Shown: positions 36,908 to 46,236, counted from the stretch's first letter. The stretch is 64,000 nt of DNA from Nostoc sp. PCC 7524 (GCF_000316645.1 NC_019684.1:1922001-1986000), one strand, 5' to 3'. Made by a program: numbers and translations. Notes: generated by a model not told the origin, from the letters alone.

Positions 36908-38026
36908 TTAATGGAAGGAATTAATACAGCGTGGATCTGGCAAACTAGCCTTTTCTGGCTCTCGTGGAAACCAGGGTGCTGTGCGTTTACAAAGTTCTAC
37001 CAGCATTAACATAACTGGGACTTCGATTAACACGCCTACTACCGTTGCGAGTGCTGCACCAGAATTCAAGCCAAACAGCATAACGGCTGTAGCAATGGCA
37101 ACTTCAAAGTGGTTACTAGCTCCAATTAAGGCGGCGGGTGCAGCGTCTTCATAGGAAAAATTGAGCTTTAATGCTGCCACATAACTAATTAAGAAAATGA
37201 AATTAGTTTGAATAAATAGTGGCACGGCAATTAATAAAATGTGCAAGGGATTGTTGACGATTAATTCACCTTTAAAGGCAAATAGCAAGACTAAAGTAAT
37301 CAGCAAAGCTGTAATGGCAACGGGACTAAGATACTTCAAAAATTGCCCTTCAAACCATTCTCTGCCTTTATATTTGAATATCCAGTAACGGCTGTAAATC
37401 CCTGCAATTAAAGGTAAACCTACATAAATCAGCACTGATAAAACTATGGTTTGCCAAGGTACAGTTAAGTCATTTGCTGCTAGCAACCACCTGCCTAAAG
37501 GCGCGTATAAAAATAGCATGGCTAGAGAGTTAACTGCCACCATCACCAAAGTGTGTCCTTGATTACCGTAGGATAGATAACCCCACATCAACACCATTGC
37601 TGTACAGGGTGCAATTCCTAGTAAAATTGTGCCAGCGATGTAGGAATTTGCGATCGCTACTTCACTACCACGAATTAATTCTGTACCCGCAATTAACGGA
37701 CGAAATAGCCAGCCGAGAAAGAACTGGGCAAAAGCTACCATCGTGAATGGTTTAATTAACCAATTCACCACCAAGGTAAGAATCACAGGCTTGGGGGCGC
37801 GGAGTGCATTCACAGCTTGGCTAAAGTCAATCTTCACCATGATAGGGTACATCATGAAAAACAAGCATACCGCAATGGGAATTGATACCTGATAAATACT
37901 AATAGCATCAAGTTTGACCGCTATCTCTGGAAATAACCTCCCTAGGGTGATTCCAGCAAAAATACACAAAAATACCCACAGGGTAAGATATCTTTCAAAA
38001 AAACTCAGATTACTCTTGGGTTTCAT
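36908..38026 (-). CDS. Arsenite efflux transporter Acr3
   Basis: This 372-residue protein has about ten transmembrane helices and belongs to the BART superfamily. The essential Cys lies in [30 protein letters not shown] and [13 protein letters not shown] match Acr3. It exports arsenite produced by ArsC (gene names acr3 or arsB are both in use). About 83 bp upstream are occupied by a dispersed 53-bp repeat. Confidence 0.95.
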   Translation of the reverse strand: MKPKSNLSFFERYLTLWVFLCIFAGITLGRLFPEIAVKLDAISIYQVSIPIAVCLFFMMYPIMVKIDFSQAVNALRAPKPVILTLVVNWLIKPFTMVAFAQFFLGWLFRPLIAGTELIRGSEVAIANSYIAGTILLGIAPCTAMVLMWGYLSYGNQGHTLVMVAVNSLAMLFLYAPLGRWLLAANDLTVPWQTIVLSVLIYVGLPLIAGIYSRYWIFKYKGREWFEGQFLKYLSPVAITALLITLVLLFAFKGELIVNNPLHILLIAVPLFIQTNFIFLISYVAALKLNFSYEDAAPAALIGASNHFEVAIATAVMLFGLNSGAALATVVGVLIEVPVMLMLVELCKRTAPWFPREPEKASLPDPRCINSFH

Positions 38027-38054
38027 TTTTAAGGGTGTAAGGGTGTAGGGGTCT

Positions 38055-38107
38055 TTTTGAATTTTGTAGGCGCAAGCCTTGCCGCAGGCTATTTTGAATT
38101 TTGAATT
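38055..38107. repeat. 53-bp dispersed repeat, copy 1
   Basis: This copy lies between arsJ and acr3 and contains TTTTGTAGGCGCAAGCC and TTGCCGCAGGCTATTTTG. It is identical, in inverted orientation, to the segment at 43750-43802. Confidence 0.85.
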
Positions 38108-38109
38108 GT

Positions 38110-39369
38110 TTAGTCTCCCTCTCCAGCTTTCCAGGCGATCGCTTTACTGGGTTTAGGGTCGGGTAATTTCAGTGATACTACGGCTGCCCCTAGTACCAAA
38201 AACATCGATGTCCACAGACAACCCACCAACCCCAGCCATTGATATACCAAGCCAGATAAAACCGTACCAGCCAACCTACCGCCAGAGTTAGCCATATAGT
38301 AAAAGCCAACATTCAGGGCTACTTTATCATCATCGGTAAAAGCCAACACCAAATAAGAGTGAACCGCAGAGTTAAAGGCAAATACCACACCAAATAACAG
38401 CAGTCCCCCCACAATGGCGATATTAGCGGGGATACCTAATTGTAGAGCGAGGGCGATCGCAGCTGGCACGGCTGTTAAGGTAAATGTCCAAAATTGGATA
38501 GTTTGAGATTGTGGCGGACGACCAGAACCAAAGCGTTGAATCAATGTTGGTGCTGATGATTGAATAATCCCGTAGCCAATCACCCACAACGCTAAAAATC
38601 CCCCCACTTGATAAAAAGACCAACCTAAAACCTCACGCAAGAACACAGGCAAAGCCACTACAAACCAGACATCCCGCGAACCGAATAAAAAGAATCGGGC
38701 GGCTGAGAGAATATTAATCTCTGGACTCTTAGAAAACAGTTGGCTAAACTTAACTTTCTTCTTAATTTTGCCCATGCCTTTCGGCAGCATTAACCCAGTA
38801 AACATCAGCAGGAATAAACCACCAGCCATTATTAATAGGGAATTGACAAAACCAAATCCACCTAACAAAGCACTACCAACAAAAAAACCAACTCCCTTGA
38901 GGGCATTTTTAGAACCAGTCAGCACCGCCACCCATTTAAACAAAGCAGACTGAGCATCTTGGGGAACTACCAACCGAATTGCACTTTTAGAACTCATCTT
39001 AGTTAAGTCTTTGGCAATTCCAGAAAATGCCTGAGCCGTCATCACAAACAAGACTGCAAACCACTGCGCCCAACTGGGATTCAGGTATGCCAGCATCACC
39101 AAAGAGAAAATCTGTAGCCCAATGCCAGTATAAAGAGTAACTTTTAATCCTAATTGCGAGCCAATCCAACCGCCTAAAAAGTTAGTGACAATGCCAAATA
39201 TTTCGTAAAACAGGAATAGAGAAGCGATTTGTAATGGCGTATAGCCAATTTTATTGAAGTAGAGCAACACTAGCATTCTCAGCGCACCATCAGTAATGGT
39301 GAAACCCCAATAAGCCAATGTTACGAGAATATAGTTTTTGAAATTTGCTTTAGATGCTGTAGTAGTCAT
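38110..39369 (-). CDS. arsJ: ArsJ organoarsenical efflux permease
   Basis: This 419-residue major-facilitator-type transporter has about 12 membrane helices. It starts with [25 protein letters not shown] sequence and contains [20 protein letters not shown], both characteristic of ArsJ. ArsJ exports 1-arseno-3-phosphoglycerate, the unstable product made by the neighbouring GAPDH from arsenate, which then decays outside the cell. Adjacent placement with that GAPDH gene supports the call. Confidence 0.93.
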   Translation of the reverse strand: MTTTASKANFKNYILVTLAYWGFTITDGALRMLVLLYFNKIGYTPLQIASLFLFYEIFGIVTNFLGGWIGSQLGLKVTLYTGIGLQIFSLVMLAYLNPSWAQWFAVLFVMTAQAFSGIAKDLTKMSSKSAIRLVVPQDAQSALFKWVAVLTGSKNALKGVGFFVGSALLGGFGFVNSLLIMAGGLFLLMFTGLMLPKGMGKIKKKVKFSQLFSKSPEINILSAARFFLFGSRDVWFVVALPVFLREVLGWSFYQVGGFLALWVIGYGIIQSSAPTLIQRFGSGRPPQSQTIQFWTFTLTAVPAAIALALQLGIPANIAIVGGLLLFGVVFAFNSAVHSYLVLAFTDDDKVALNVGFYYMANSGGRLAGTVLSGLVYQWLGLVGCLWTSMFLVLGAAVVSLKLPDPKPSKAIAWKAGEGD

Positions 39370-39376
39370 GGTAGTT

Positions 39377-39445
39377 GGGGAATAGGGAATGGGGAATAGG
39401 GAATGGGGAATAGAAGAACAAGCAATGCCCCATGCCCCATGCCCA
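39377..39445. repeat. STRR-type repeat between gapdh and arsJ
   Basis: Alternating GGGGAATAGGGAAT units are followed by tandem CCCCATG units (CATGCCCCATGCCC). The segment fills most of the gap within the ars operon. Confidence 0.65.
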
Positions 39446-39448
39446 AAT

Positions 39449-40462
39449 CTATTTGAGATTCAATGCAACTTTACGAGCGAGTTCAACCATGCGGTTGACA
39501 TAACCCCATTCGTTGTCATACCAAGCCAGAATTTTTACTTGTGTCTCGTCAACAACCATTGTGGAAAGGGCATCAATAATGGAAGAACGAGGATCATCTT
39601 TATAGTCAATAGACACTAAAGGACGCTCCTCATAGCCGAGGATGTCTTTGAGGGGTGCTTGTTCAGAAGCAGCTTTTAATAAGCTGTTAATTTCTTCTAC
39701 TGTGGTAGGTCTTACCACCTCAAACACGCAGTCTGTCAATGAAGCGTTGAGTAGTGGGACTCTGACTGCAACACCGTTGAGTTTACCGTTGAGTTCGGGA
39801 TAAATTAACCCAATGGCTGTCGCTGATCCAGTAGTGGTAGGAATTAAAGAAAGACTGCTAGCACGCGCCCGACGCAAATCTTTGTGAGGTGCATCGACTA
39901 GGGTTTGAGTATTGGTGTTGTCATGGATTGTGGTAATAATGCCATGTTTAATACCCAACCCTTCGTGAATGACTTTTACTACTGGTGCTAAACAGTTGGT
40001 TGTACAAGAAGCCGCAGTTAACAGATGATGCTTATCCGGCTCATAGAGGTAATCATTCACCCCCATGACTATATTTAAGGCTTCTTCCTTCACTGGAGCA
40101 GCCACAATTACTTTCTGCACCCCACGCTTAAAATAGGGTTCAAGAGTAGCAGGTGTGCGAAACTTACCGGAACATTCCAGCACTATATCCACACCAAAAT
40201 CTTCCCAAGGTACATCGCCCGGTTTGGCATACTCACTAAAGCTGAGGGGTGTACCATCAATGAGAACACGTTCACCTTCTGCTTCTACTTCAGGTGTCCA
40301 GCGTCCATGTACAGAATCAAACTTGAGTAAATGAGCTGCTGTTACAGCCCCACCTTTGATTTCATTAATATGAACAAATTCTAGTTCTGGCCAACCCCAG
40401 GCGGCTCGCAGTGCTAGCCGTCCCATCCTACCAAAGCCGTTAATGCCAACACGAATTTTCAT
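39449..40462 (-). CDS. ArsJ-associated glyceraldehyde-3-phosphate dehydrogenase
   Basis: The 337-residue GAPDH has the NAD-binding start [17 protein letters not shown] and the catalytic Cys in [10 protein letters not shown]. The N-terminal segment [16 protein letters not shown] is typical of the ars-linked GAPDH branch rather than glycolytic Gap1/Gap2. In this pathway it uses arsenate in place of phosphate to make 1-arseno-3-phosphoglycerate for ArsJ to export. It lies 26 bp after the PstS-like gene. Confidence 0.94.
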   Translation of the reverse strand: MKIRVGINGFGRMGRLALRAAWGWPELEFVHINEIKGGAVTAAHLLKFDSVHGRWTPEVEAEGERVLIDGTPLSFSEYAKPGDVPWEDFGVDIVLECSGKFRTPATLEPYFKRGVQKVIVAAPVKEEALNIVMGVNDYLYEPDKHHLLTAASCTTNCLAPVVKVIHEGLGIKHGIITTIHDNTNTQTLVDAPHKDLRRARASSLSLIPTTTGSATAIGLIYPELNGKLNGVAVRVPLLNASLTDCVFEVVRPTTVEEINSLLKAASEQAPLKDILGYEERPLVSIDYKDDPRSSIIDALSTMVVDETQVKILAWYDNEWGYVNRMVELARKVALNLK

Positions 40463-40488
40463 CAGCTTAGATCAATAAATTTCTCAAA

Positions 40489-41544
40489 CTAAAATTGCTT
40501 TTGTTTGCGTAACAATTCGCTAATTGTTAGGTCTAATTGCGCTTTGCCACCAAAAACTGTGCCGGCTTTACCTTGATTTAAATGTACATAATTGATGTGA
40601 TAAGTTTCATTTGGTAAAGGTACATAACCCACAGCAGCAGCAGTTTTCGGTGCTTGTTTCACGTAGAAATCTACAAATTGGTAAACTGCACTTTTATGTT
40701 GGGATGACCAAGGATTGACGTAGATAAATAACGGTCGAGAAAGTGGTTGATACTTGGATTTTTCAACAGTTTCTCGTGATGGTAGAATTGCACCTTTACC
40801 ACTATCCACTGGTAGCACTTTTAGCTTATTCTTATGCTCTTCATAGTAGGCATAGCCAAAGTAACCCAAAGCATTTGGATCTTTGATAATTCCATCTACT
40901 AAAACTTCATCGTCTTCACTGGCTGTATAGTCATTGCGACTGGCTTTGGCTTTACCTGTGACGGCTTCTGTAAAATAGTCAAATGTACCAGAATCTTTAC
41001 CGGGTCCATGTAAATTTAATGGCCGATCTGGCCAAGTTGCACGGACTTGATTCCAACGGGTGATTTTTCCCTCAGCCCCAGGTTCCCAAATCTTTTTCAA
41101 TTCGTCAATTGTAATATCTTTCGCCCAATCGTTCTGAGGATTGACAATAATAGTTAAGGCATCAAAAGCAATAGGTAATTCTATATACCTCACACCGTTT
41201 TGATTACAAAGTTCCATCTCTGACTTAGAAATGGGTCTAGAGGCATTATTGATATCTGTTTTCCCTGTACAGAATTTCTCAAATCCTCCACCTGTACCGG
41301 AAAAACTCACTTTAATTTGAACATTTTTAGAGTTGGCTTGAAATTCTTTAGCGATCGCTTGGGTAATCGGATACACCGTACTCGAACCATCAACGATAAC
41401 TTTCGCTACCTGTTCAGAATTAGTAACTTCGGTGACTGCTGATGACTGTTGCGTTTGAGTCGATGAGTTGGGTGTTGCTGTACAACTGGTTGATACAGCT
41501 AATATTCCAAATGCGAGAGCCAATTTTGTTGCTACTGCGTTCAT
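40489..41544 (-). CDS. PstS-family phosphate-binding protein in the ars operon
   Basis: This exported 351-residue binding protein has a signal segment (about 1-24) ending at a Cys in VSTSCTA, which could be lipidated although the lipobox is weak. The ligand-binding motifs are VDGSSTVYPI, SGTGGGFEKFC and GPGKDSGTFDYF. The ATG at 41544 is chosen over a GTG three codons upstream because GGTGAGG precedes it. It is first in the ars operon, downstream of the ArsR-type dyads. No pst permease genes follow, so it may scavenge phosphate selectively, bind arsenate, or serve a distant Pst transporter. Confidence 0.9.
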   Translation of the reverse strand: MNAVATKLALAFGILAVSTSCTATPNSSTQTQQSSAVTEVTNSEQVAKVIVDGSSTVYPITQAIAKEFQANSKNVQIKVSFSGTGGGFEKFCTGKTDINNASRPISKSEMELCNQNGVRYIELPIAFDALTIIVNPQNDWAKDITIDELKKIWEPGAEGKITRWNQVRATWPDRPLNLHGPGKDSGTFDYFTEAVTGKAKASRNDYTASEDDEVLVDGIIKDPNALGYFGYAYYEEHKNKLKVLPVDSGKGAILPSRETVEKSKYQPLSRPLFIYVNPWSSQHKSAVYQFVDFYVKQAPKTAAAVGYVPLPNETYHINYVHLNQGKAGTVFGGKAQLDLTISELLRKQKQF

Positions 41545-41581
41545 TGACCTCACCTGTATGGGTGATATGAAATGTATACCT

Positions 41582-41611
41582 ATATCATTTCAAAAAAAAT
41601 TGATATGTCAA
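41582..41611 (-). promoter_or_regulatory. Probable ars operon promoter with an ArsR-type dyad between -35 and -10
   Basis: On the minus strand TTGACA (41606-41611) and TGATAT (41582-41587) are 18 bases apart. Inside the spacer lies the perfect dyad TCAA-N6-TTGA (41590-41603). A repressor bound there would block RNA polymerase. The arrangement fits arsenite-induced expression of the pstS-gapdh-arsJ-acr3-arsI-arsC genes. Confidence 0.65.
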
Positions 41612-41640
41612 TTAGGCAGGAGGCTATATACACAAAAATT

Positions 41641-41658
41641 CATCAAAAAAAGTTGATG
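41641..41658 (-). promoter_or_regulatory. Second ArsR-type operator candidate
   Basis: CATCAA-N6-TTGATG is a perfect 6-6-6 dyad ending two bases from the arsR stop codon. It shares the core TCAA-N6-TTGA with the dyad in the promoter about 50 bp downstream, so two ArsR dimers might bind cooperatively. Confidence 0.55.
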
Positions 41659-41660
41659 TA

Positions 41661-41990
41661 TCAGGAGATGTTATCACAGCAACGTGCAGGTAATATTTGC
41701 CCCAAGCGGTGTAAATCTGCTAAATACTGCTCTAAGACGGCAAATTGAGGTAAATTTAGGCTATAATAAATCCAACGTCCTTGCTGGCGAGAGTTAACTA
41801 AACCAGCTTCTTTCAAAGTCTTCAAATGAAAAGATAATTTCGACTGACTCACCCCCAAGGTTTCACACAAGTCACAGACGCAAAGTTCACGCTGACGTAG
41901 CAATTCTAGGACATTAATCCTAATGGGGTCAGAAAGTGCGTGAAAACCAGTAACAATCAAGTGAGGGGTGGAAGCAGTAGGGGTTTGCAT
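41661..41990 (-). CDS. arsR: ArsR-family arsenic-responsive repressor
   Basis: The 109-residue winged-helix repressor carries the As(III)-binding motif ELCVCDLCE (Cys37, Cys39, Cys42), directly ahead of the recognition helix SQSKLSFHLKTLKEAGLV. The pattern is that of ArsR from enteric plasmids and Synechocystis. A Cys-Cys pair near the C-terminus may add a further thiol site. It lies upstream of the ars genes on the same strand, with two matching dyads in the intergenic gap. Confidence 0.93.
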   Translation of the reverse strand: MQTPTASTPHLIVTGFHALSDPIRINVLELLRQRELCVCDLCETLGVSQSKLSFHLKTLKEAGLVNSRQQGRWIYYSLNLPQFAVLEQYLADLHRLGQILPARCCDNIS

Positions 41991-42094
41991 TAAATTAACC
42001 TGCGTTCAGCAATGGTGTAAATCTTGCTATATTCAAGCATTTCTAGTCTTGCTCATTTCTCCGCCTCAAATAGCGGACTTCTTCCAGTAATATA

Positions 42095-42498
42095 TTAAAT
42101 CTTAAATTTTCTGCCTTTGCCTGGATGTTTATTAGTAGGTTGAAGAATTTATATCGTAGTAATTAATTCTTCCGTACCTACTTCTTTAACTTGTAAATAT
42201 CCCTCTTTAATAGTGAGAGGTATTAGCACTCTGACTTTGATGGGTTTAGGTGTTGGTGCGGCAACAGCTACACTTGTATTGTTGGCATCATTGATGTCTT
42301 GGTAAGTTTTCACCATTACATCAGGAACACCAACAATTACGGAACTATCATCTGTAGTTTCGTACATCCGCACTTCAACGGCGACACGATATTTAGGACG
42401 CAGTTGAGGAGATAAAAACTAATTAACAGGTGATGTAATCCAGGAAACAAATCCGGGTGTTCTAAATAGGGGTTCATTCCTGGAAATACCGAAGGCAT
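42095..42498 (-). pseudogene. Decayed DUF4058-family gene
   Basis: From an ATG at 42498 the frame reads MPSVFPGMNPYLEHPDLFPG, the conserved DUF4058 start. It then shifts frame near 42425 into PQLRPKYRVAVEVRMYE and VIVGVPDVMV. It reaches a stop after KEVGTEELITTI, and beyond the stop the family motif PTNKHPGKGRKF can still be read before the homology ends. A frameshift, a stop and loss of the C-terminal half show that the gene is broken. A 74-codon open frame in the middle (42149-42373) should not be annotated as a functional gene. Confidence 0.75.
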
Positions 42499-42501
42499 GA
42501 T

Positions 42502-43722
42502 TTATACTCCTAGTTCTGAGCCAGCCACAACAGCTTCGGGTTGATAGCGAATTCCAGCTTTTTCAATGCGGCGTAGGGCTTCACCCAGGCGATCGCAATC
42601 TGCAATCAAGCTAATACGCACATAGCCTTCACCAGCCACCCCAAAAGCATTACCAGGGGTGACAACAACGCCTGTCTGCTGCAACAAGTTCAAAGCAAAA
42701 TCCGTTGAACCTATACCCACAGGACATTTCACCCACAAGTACATTGTAGCTTTGGTTTTGGGGATATCCCAACCCAGCTTTCCGAAGCCTTCAATCAAGA
42801 AATCCCGGCGGGTGCGGTAGCGTTGCTGTACTTCGTGTAGGTAAATATCAGGCAATTGTAAGGCGGTTTCGGCGGCTGTTTGCAAGGCGGCAAAAATCCC
42901 ATAATCCAGATTGGTTTTTAATGTCCGCAAACCTTGAATTACATGGCGATTCCCTACCACAAAACCCACACGCCAACCAGCCATATTATAGGTTTTAGAT
43001 AACGTGTGAAATTCTACGCCAATATCTTTTGCCCCAGGAATTTCTAATAAGCTAGTGGGTTGATAACCATCAAAAGCTAACTCGGCATAACACAAATCAT
43101 GGACTAAGAGAATTTCGTATTTTCTGGCAAACGCCACGATTTCCTCGAAAAATTCGCGGGGTGCGGTGGCGGCTGTGGGGTTGCTGGGATAGTTAAAATA
43201 AAGTATTTTGGCTTGTCTTGCCACTTCGTCGGGAATGGCAGTTAAATCAATTAACCAATCATTCTCAGGCTTTAAAATCAAGCTGTGGACTTTCCCACCG
43301 GCAATCACAGGCCCCCTAAAATGGGCGGGATAGGCGGGGGAGGGAACTAACACCACATCCCCAGGATTAATATAGGCGATCGCTAAATGAGATAATCCTT
43401 CCTTAGAACCCAACAATGGCAAAGCTTCACTATCAGGATCTAGCATCACCCCATAGCGACGCTTATACCAAGTCGTAATGGCACGGCGAAAGTTAGCAGT
43501 CCCTTCAAAGGGAGGATAACCGTGATTGGCGGGATCTTGTAAAGCCTTCATCGCTGCTTCTACCACTGGCTGTGGTGTCGCGCCATCGGGATTTCCCATC
43601 CCCAAATCAATTAAATCAATGCCTTGTTCTCTAGCCTTAGCTTTTAACTCATCAAGACGGGCAAATACATAAGGTGGTAGTTGCTTTATCCGATCTGCTG
43701 GCGTAATCCAATCGAAACTCAT
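42502..43722 (-). CDS. Class I/II PLP-dependent aminotransferase (AlaC/DapL-like)
   Basis: The 406-residue fold-type I aminotransferase shows PPYVFARLDELKAKAREQG and IDLGMGNPDGATPQ at the start, the cofactor-binding NYPSNPTAA segment and the Schiff-base Lys in HTLSKTYNMAGWRVGF. Members are variously annotated as aspartate, alanine or LL-diaminopimelate aminotransferases. The sequence alone does not settle the substrate. The cofactor and substrate-carboxylate Arg positions appear intact. Confidence 0.88.
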   Translation of the reverse strand: MSFDWITPADRIKQLPPYVFARLDELKAKAREQGIDLIDLGMGNPDGATPQPVVEAAMKALQDPANHGYPPFEGTANFRRAITTWYKRRYGVMLDPDSEALPLLGSKEGLSHLAIAYINPGDVVLVPSPAYPAHFRGPVIAGGKVHSLILKPENDWLIDLTAIPDEVARQAKILYFNYPSNPTAATAPREFFEEIVAFARKYEILLVHDLCYAELAFDGYQPTSLLEIPGAKDIGVEFHTLSKTYNMAGWRVGFVVGNRHVIQGLRTLKTNLDYGIFAALQTAAETALQLPDIYLHEVQQRYRTRRDFLIEGFGKLGWDIPKTKATMYLWVKCPVGIGSTDFALNLLQQTGVVVTPGNAFGVAGEGYVRISLIADCDRLGEALRRIEKAGIRYQPEAVVAGSELGV

Positions 43723-43749
43723 TCCTCAACCTCGTCAACCCCTGCGGGT

Positions 43750-43802
43750 AATTCAAAATTCAAAATAGCCTGCGGCAAGGCTTGCGCCTACAAAATTCAA
43801 AA
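43750..43802. repeat. 53-bp dispersed repeat, copy 2 (inverted)
   Basis: This is the exact reverse complement of 38055-38107. It lies in the gap between the dehydrogenase-like and aminotransferase genes. The two copies bracket acr3's upstream gap through arsR and the aminotransferase, about 5.7 kb. Confidence 0.85.
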
Positions 43803-43870
43803 TTATTTGCACTAGCTTTCAGCAGTCAAAGTAATTTGTTGTTCTGCTTGTTACTTAGCAGAAGAGAGTA

Positions 43871-45100
43871 TTACGAATTAGTCATTATTTCATCACTGGT
43901 TTCCCTGGTGGAGACACGATTAACTAAGTCTCTACTATCTGTTGGTGCAGTGGTAGAAACCATCGCCGCCATTAACTGTTCCAATGCAACCTTAAATGGG
44001 AGTCGATGAATATCAGATTCAGGTGCTAACGCAACTTCGGCGGCGGTTTGCAATTCACCGAGGGTAATATTTCCTAAACCTAAATCTGCTAATTTTTGTG
44101 GCAGTCCAATCTCTGCGTAAAACTTCAATAGTTGTTGTCTGGATGAGGCTGCTAGTTGATTGCCTTGTACCATTTCTTCTAAACGCAGCTGCACTAAAAT
44201 TCCGAAGGCGACTTTTTCACCGTGGATGCTGCTGTGTCCGGCAATGTGCGTTAAACCATTATGCACAGCATGGGCGGCGACGGTGCGACATTGCGCCCCA
44301 CCCAAGCCACCAATTACCCCAGCTAGTAAGACGGTAGCGTCAACCACTTCTTGCCATACCTGACTCCCTGGATTTTCCAAGGCGGCGGCTGACTTTTGAA
44401 ATAAAATGTCTCGTAAGACTCGCGCCTGTTGGACTGCGGCAATAATTAAAGTCTGTTCTAAATGCCCACTGCTAACGGATGCTTCATACCATTTAGCGAT
44501 CGCATCCCCAATTCCTGCGACTAAAGTATGTGCTGGGGCAGTTTTCACTAAATCGTAATCAAGGATAACTAAATCAGGACAGCGAGACAAGGCTACATCA
44601 TACAAAAATGCCCCCGACTCAGAATAGACATTTGATAAAGCTGTCCAAGCTGCACAGGTAGCCGCCGAGGTGGGGATAGTGGCGATAGGTAACTGTAATT
44701 GATGGGCAACTAATTTGGCTGTATCTAAAGCTTTACCGCCACCAACACCGATAATCACATCAGCTTTATGTTCTTTGGCTGTTTTTATCAGTGATTTTAA
44801 GCCAGTTTCGGCACAATCTGCACCATAGGCAGCAGAGGTGACATAGAGATTGTGCTGTTCTAAAATTGGCAGTAAATTGGCGTTAGCGATCTCGATCGTG
44901 CTATTGCCTGCCACAATCAACGGACGACTACCTAACTTGGCAATTTCTAAGGCGGCGGTTGACAATATATTTGACCCACGCATTACTTTGGCTGGGGCTA
45001 CTGCTAGCGTGAGTAGAGAAGTAGAACTGGAAGTAGACAAGGCTGGAGTAGATAGATTAGACATATACTCTAGTTTGCCAAAATCTTGATGTTTATTCAT
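43871..45100 (-). CDS. Iron-containing alcohol/glycerol dehydrogenase-family protein
   Basis: The protein of about 409 residues uses the ATG of MNKHQDFGK, which follows an AGGA site. Further upstream and downstream ATGs exist. It contains the NAD-binding VIIGVGGGKALDTAK, the Asp ligand in VAGIGDAIAKWYEA and the His ligands in HAVHNGLTHIAGH and HGEKVAFG, as in GldA-type dehydrogenases. The metal ligands are conserved, so activity on a polyol or related alcohol is plausible. A substrate cannot be named. Confidence 0.85.
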   Translation of the reverse strand: MNKHQDFGKLEYMSNLSTPALSTSSSTSLLTLAVAPAKVMRGSNILSTAALEIAKLGSRPLIVAGNSTIEIANANLLPILEQHNLYVTSAAYGADCAETGLKSLIKTAKEHKADVIIGVGGGKALDTAKLVAHQLQLPIATIPTSAATCAAWTALSNVYSESGAFLYDVALSRCPDLVILDYDLVKTAPAHTLVAGIGDAIAKWYEASVSSGHLEQTLIIAAVQQARVLRDILFQKSAAALENPGSQVWQEVVDATVLLAGVIGGLGGAQCRTVAAHAVHNGLTHIAGHSSIHGEKVAFGILVQLRLEEMVQGNQLAASSRQQLLKFYAEIGLPQKLADLGLGNITLGELQTAAEVALAPESDIHRLPFKVALEQLMAAMVSTTAPTDSRDLVNRVSTRETSDEIMTNS

Positions 45101-45547
45101 AAAATTTCCTGTATAGCCATTGCTCATAGCCCTAGGAGTCATTTGAGGCTACTACCCATTGACCATAAATCCCGAACTATCAAAGTTTTGAATAACTATA
45201 TAGTTCATTAAACATACCACTGTCAGAATACTCAGCGAAAGTCAATATGAGACTACCTAACGGAAGTGATACAGTGTTACCCGTATTTATCGCTCGTAGA
45301 TGAAGTTATTCAATTTAGGTAGATCATATCTTAATCTAAAATTAACAAATATTGTATAGCTAAATACAAAAAATATAATATGTTCCTTCGTTAGTAGGGT
45401 GCGTCAGTATGAATATTTTCTCGGTATATTTCGGGTTTATAGCACTGACGCACCCTACTGGCTTCTGAAATAAGTGCGATCGCTTCTGTTGTATTGTATA
45501 GATGTTCAGTAGCTATATGAGACGAAAAAGAAAGTTAATGATTTTTC
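45101..45547. other. Intergenic region with a MITE-like inverted repeat
   Basis: No gene is seen. The segment lies upstream of the dehydrogenase gene and downstream of the DUF5615 gene. The inverted repeat at 45393-45459 is listed separately. Confidence 0.4.
45393..45459. repeat. MITE-like element with 16-bp perfect terminal inverted repeats
   Basis: AGTAGGGTGCGTCAGT at 45393-45408 and its exact complement at 45444-45459 flank a 35-base AT-rich centre. The GTAGGGTGCGTCAG word is a well-known end of small non-autonomous elements dispersed in Nostoc-type cyanobacteria. No transposase is encoded. Confidence 0.75.
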
Positions 45548-45907
45548 CTAAAAAGGAATCCAATCTAACTTATCAATCCATTCTTCGCTGTCGCTAGTCT
45601 CCCAAAGCAGAAAAAGAGATTCTGCCCAACTTCCTAAAGTTGTACCTGGACGTAACCAAAGAACTCCCCAAATATGTCCTCCTGCTGTCCAGTGAGCTTC
45701 TAAATGCCCAGGCATACTTTTACGGTTATCTGTCACTAATAACCGTTGAGATAATTCTAGATAACACAACAATTCTGGATCAAGCGTTCCCAATACAGGC
45801 GCGTCTGCATCTCCTACACGCACAATATCAATTGCTGGATTAAGACGCAAAACAGCAACTTTGAGCTTGGGTGACAAATTTTCATCGAGCAAGAAACGGA
45901 TCTTCAT
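45548..45907 (-). CDS. DUF5615 PIN-like protein (putative toxin)
   Basis: This 119-residue protein begins IRFLLDENLSP and later has LLVTDNRKSMPGH. These Asp/Glu-bearing strands are characteristic of the PIN-like DUF5615 family, often paired with DUF433. A ribonuclease toxin role is inferred from the fold and pairing. Its start overlaps the upstream DUF433 stop by four bases. Confidence 0.82.
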   Translation of the reverse strand: MKIRFLLDENLSPKLKVAVLRLNPAIDIVRVGDADAPVLGTLDPELLCYLELSQRLLVTDNRKSMPGHLEAHWTAGGHIWGVLWLRPGTTLGSWAESLFLLWETSDSEEWIDKLDWIPF

Positions 45908-46236
45908 ACACGATTAAGCTTTTCTTGCTCTCTTTGCAGTTTGATTGCTCTTAAACGCTGTGTCATCAAAGATGGATTAGTAGCAGCTTCTTGATAACGT
46001 TGTTCCCGCCACTTAGCCAAGCGCAACATATAAGCATCTACCTCAGCACGATTATGAAGATAGTAAGTAATAGTAGCGTGAATCTTTTCTAAATTCAGGG
46101 ATGGTAACTCCTCTAGAATTTGCTCTGGTGTAAAACCTTGTAGGTAATAATCAATTACATCGTCGATACCAATACGATGTCCTTTAATCCGAATATCATC
46201 TGGATCTAAAAATTCAAAATAATCTTCTAATTGCAT
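45904..46236 (-). CDS. DUF433 protein (putative antitoxin)
   Basis: The protein of about 110 residues is started at the ATG before QLEDYFEFL, which follows a clear GGGAG site. An upstream extension lacks support. IRIKGHRIGIDDVIDYYLQG and TPEQILEELPSLNLEKIHATITYY form the DUF433 winged-helix core. Four-base overlap with the DUF5615 gene supports a coupled antitoxin-toxin unit. Confidence 0.82.
   Translation of the reverse strand: MQLEDYFEFLDPDDIRIKGHRIGIDDVIDYYLQGFTPEQILEELPSLNLEKIHATITYYLHNRAEVDAYMLRLAKWREQRYQEAATNPSLMTQRLRAIKLQREQEKLNRV

Noticed and set aside
42149..42373. A 74-codon minus-strand frame as a separate small gene
   Set aside because: It is the middle of a DUF4058 gene whose start and continuation lie in other frames on either side, so it was treated as part of a pseudogene.
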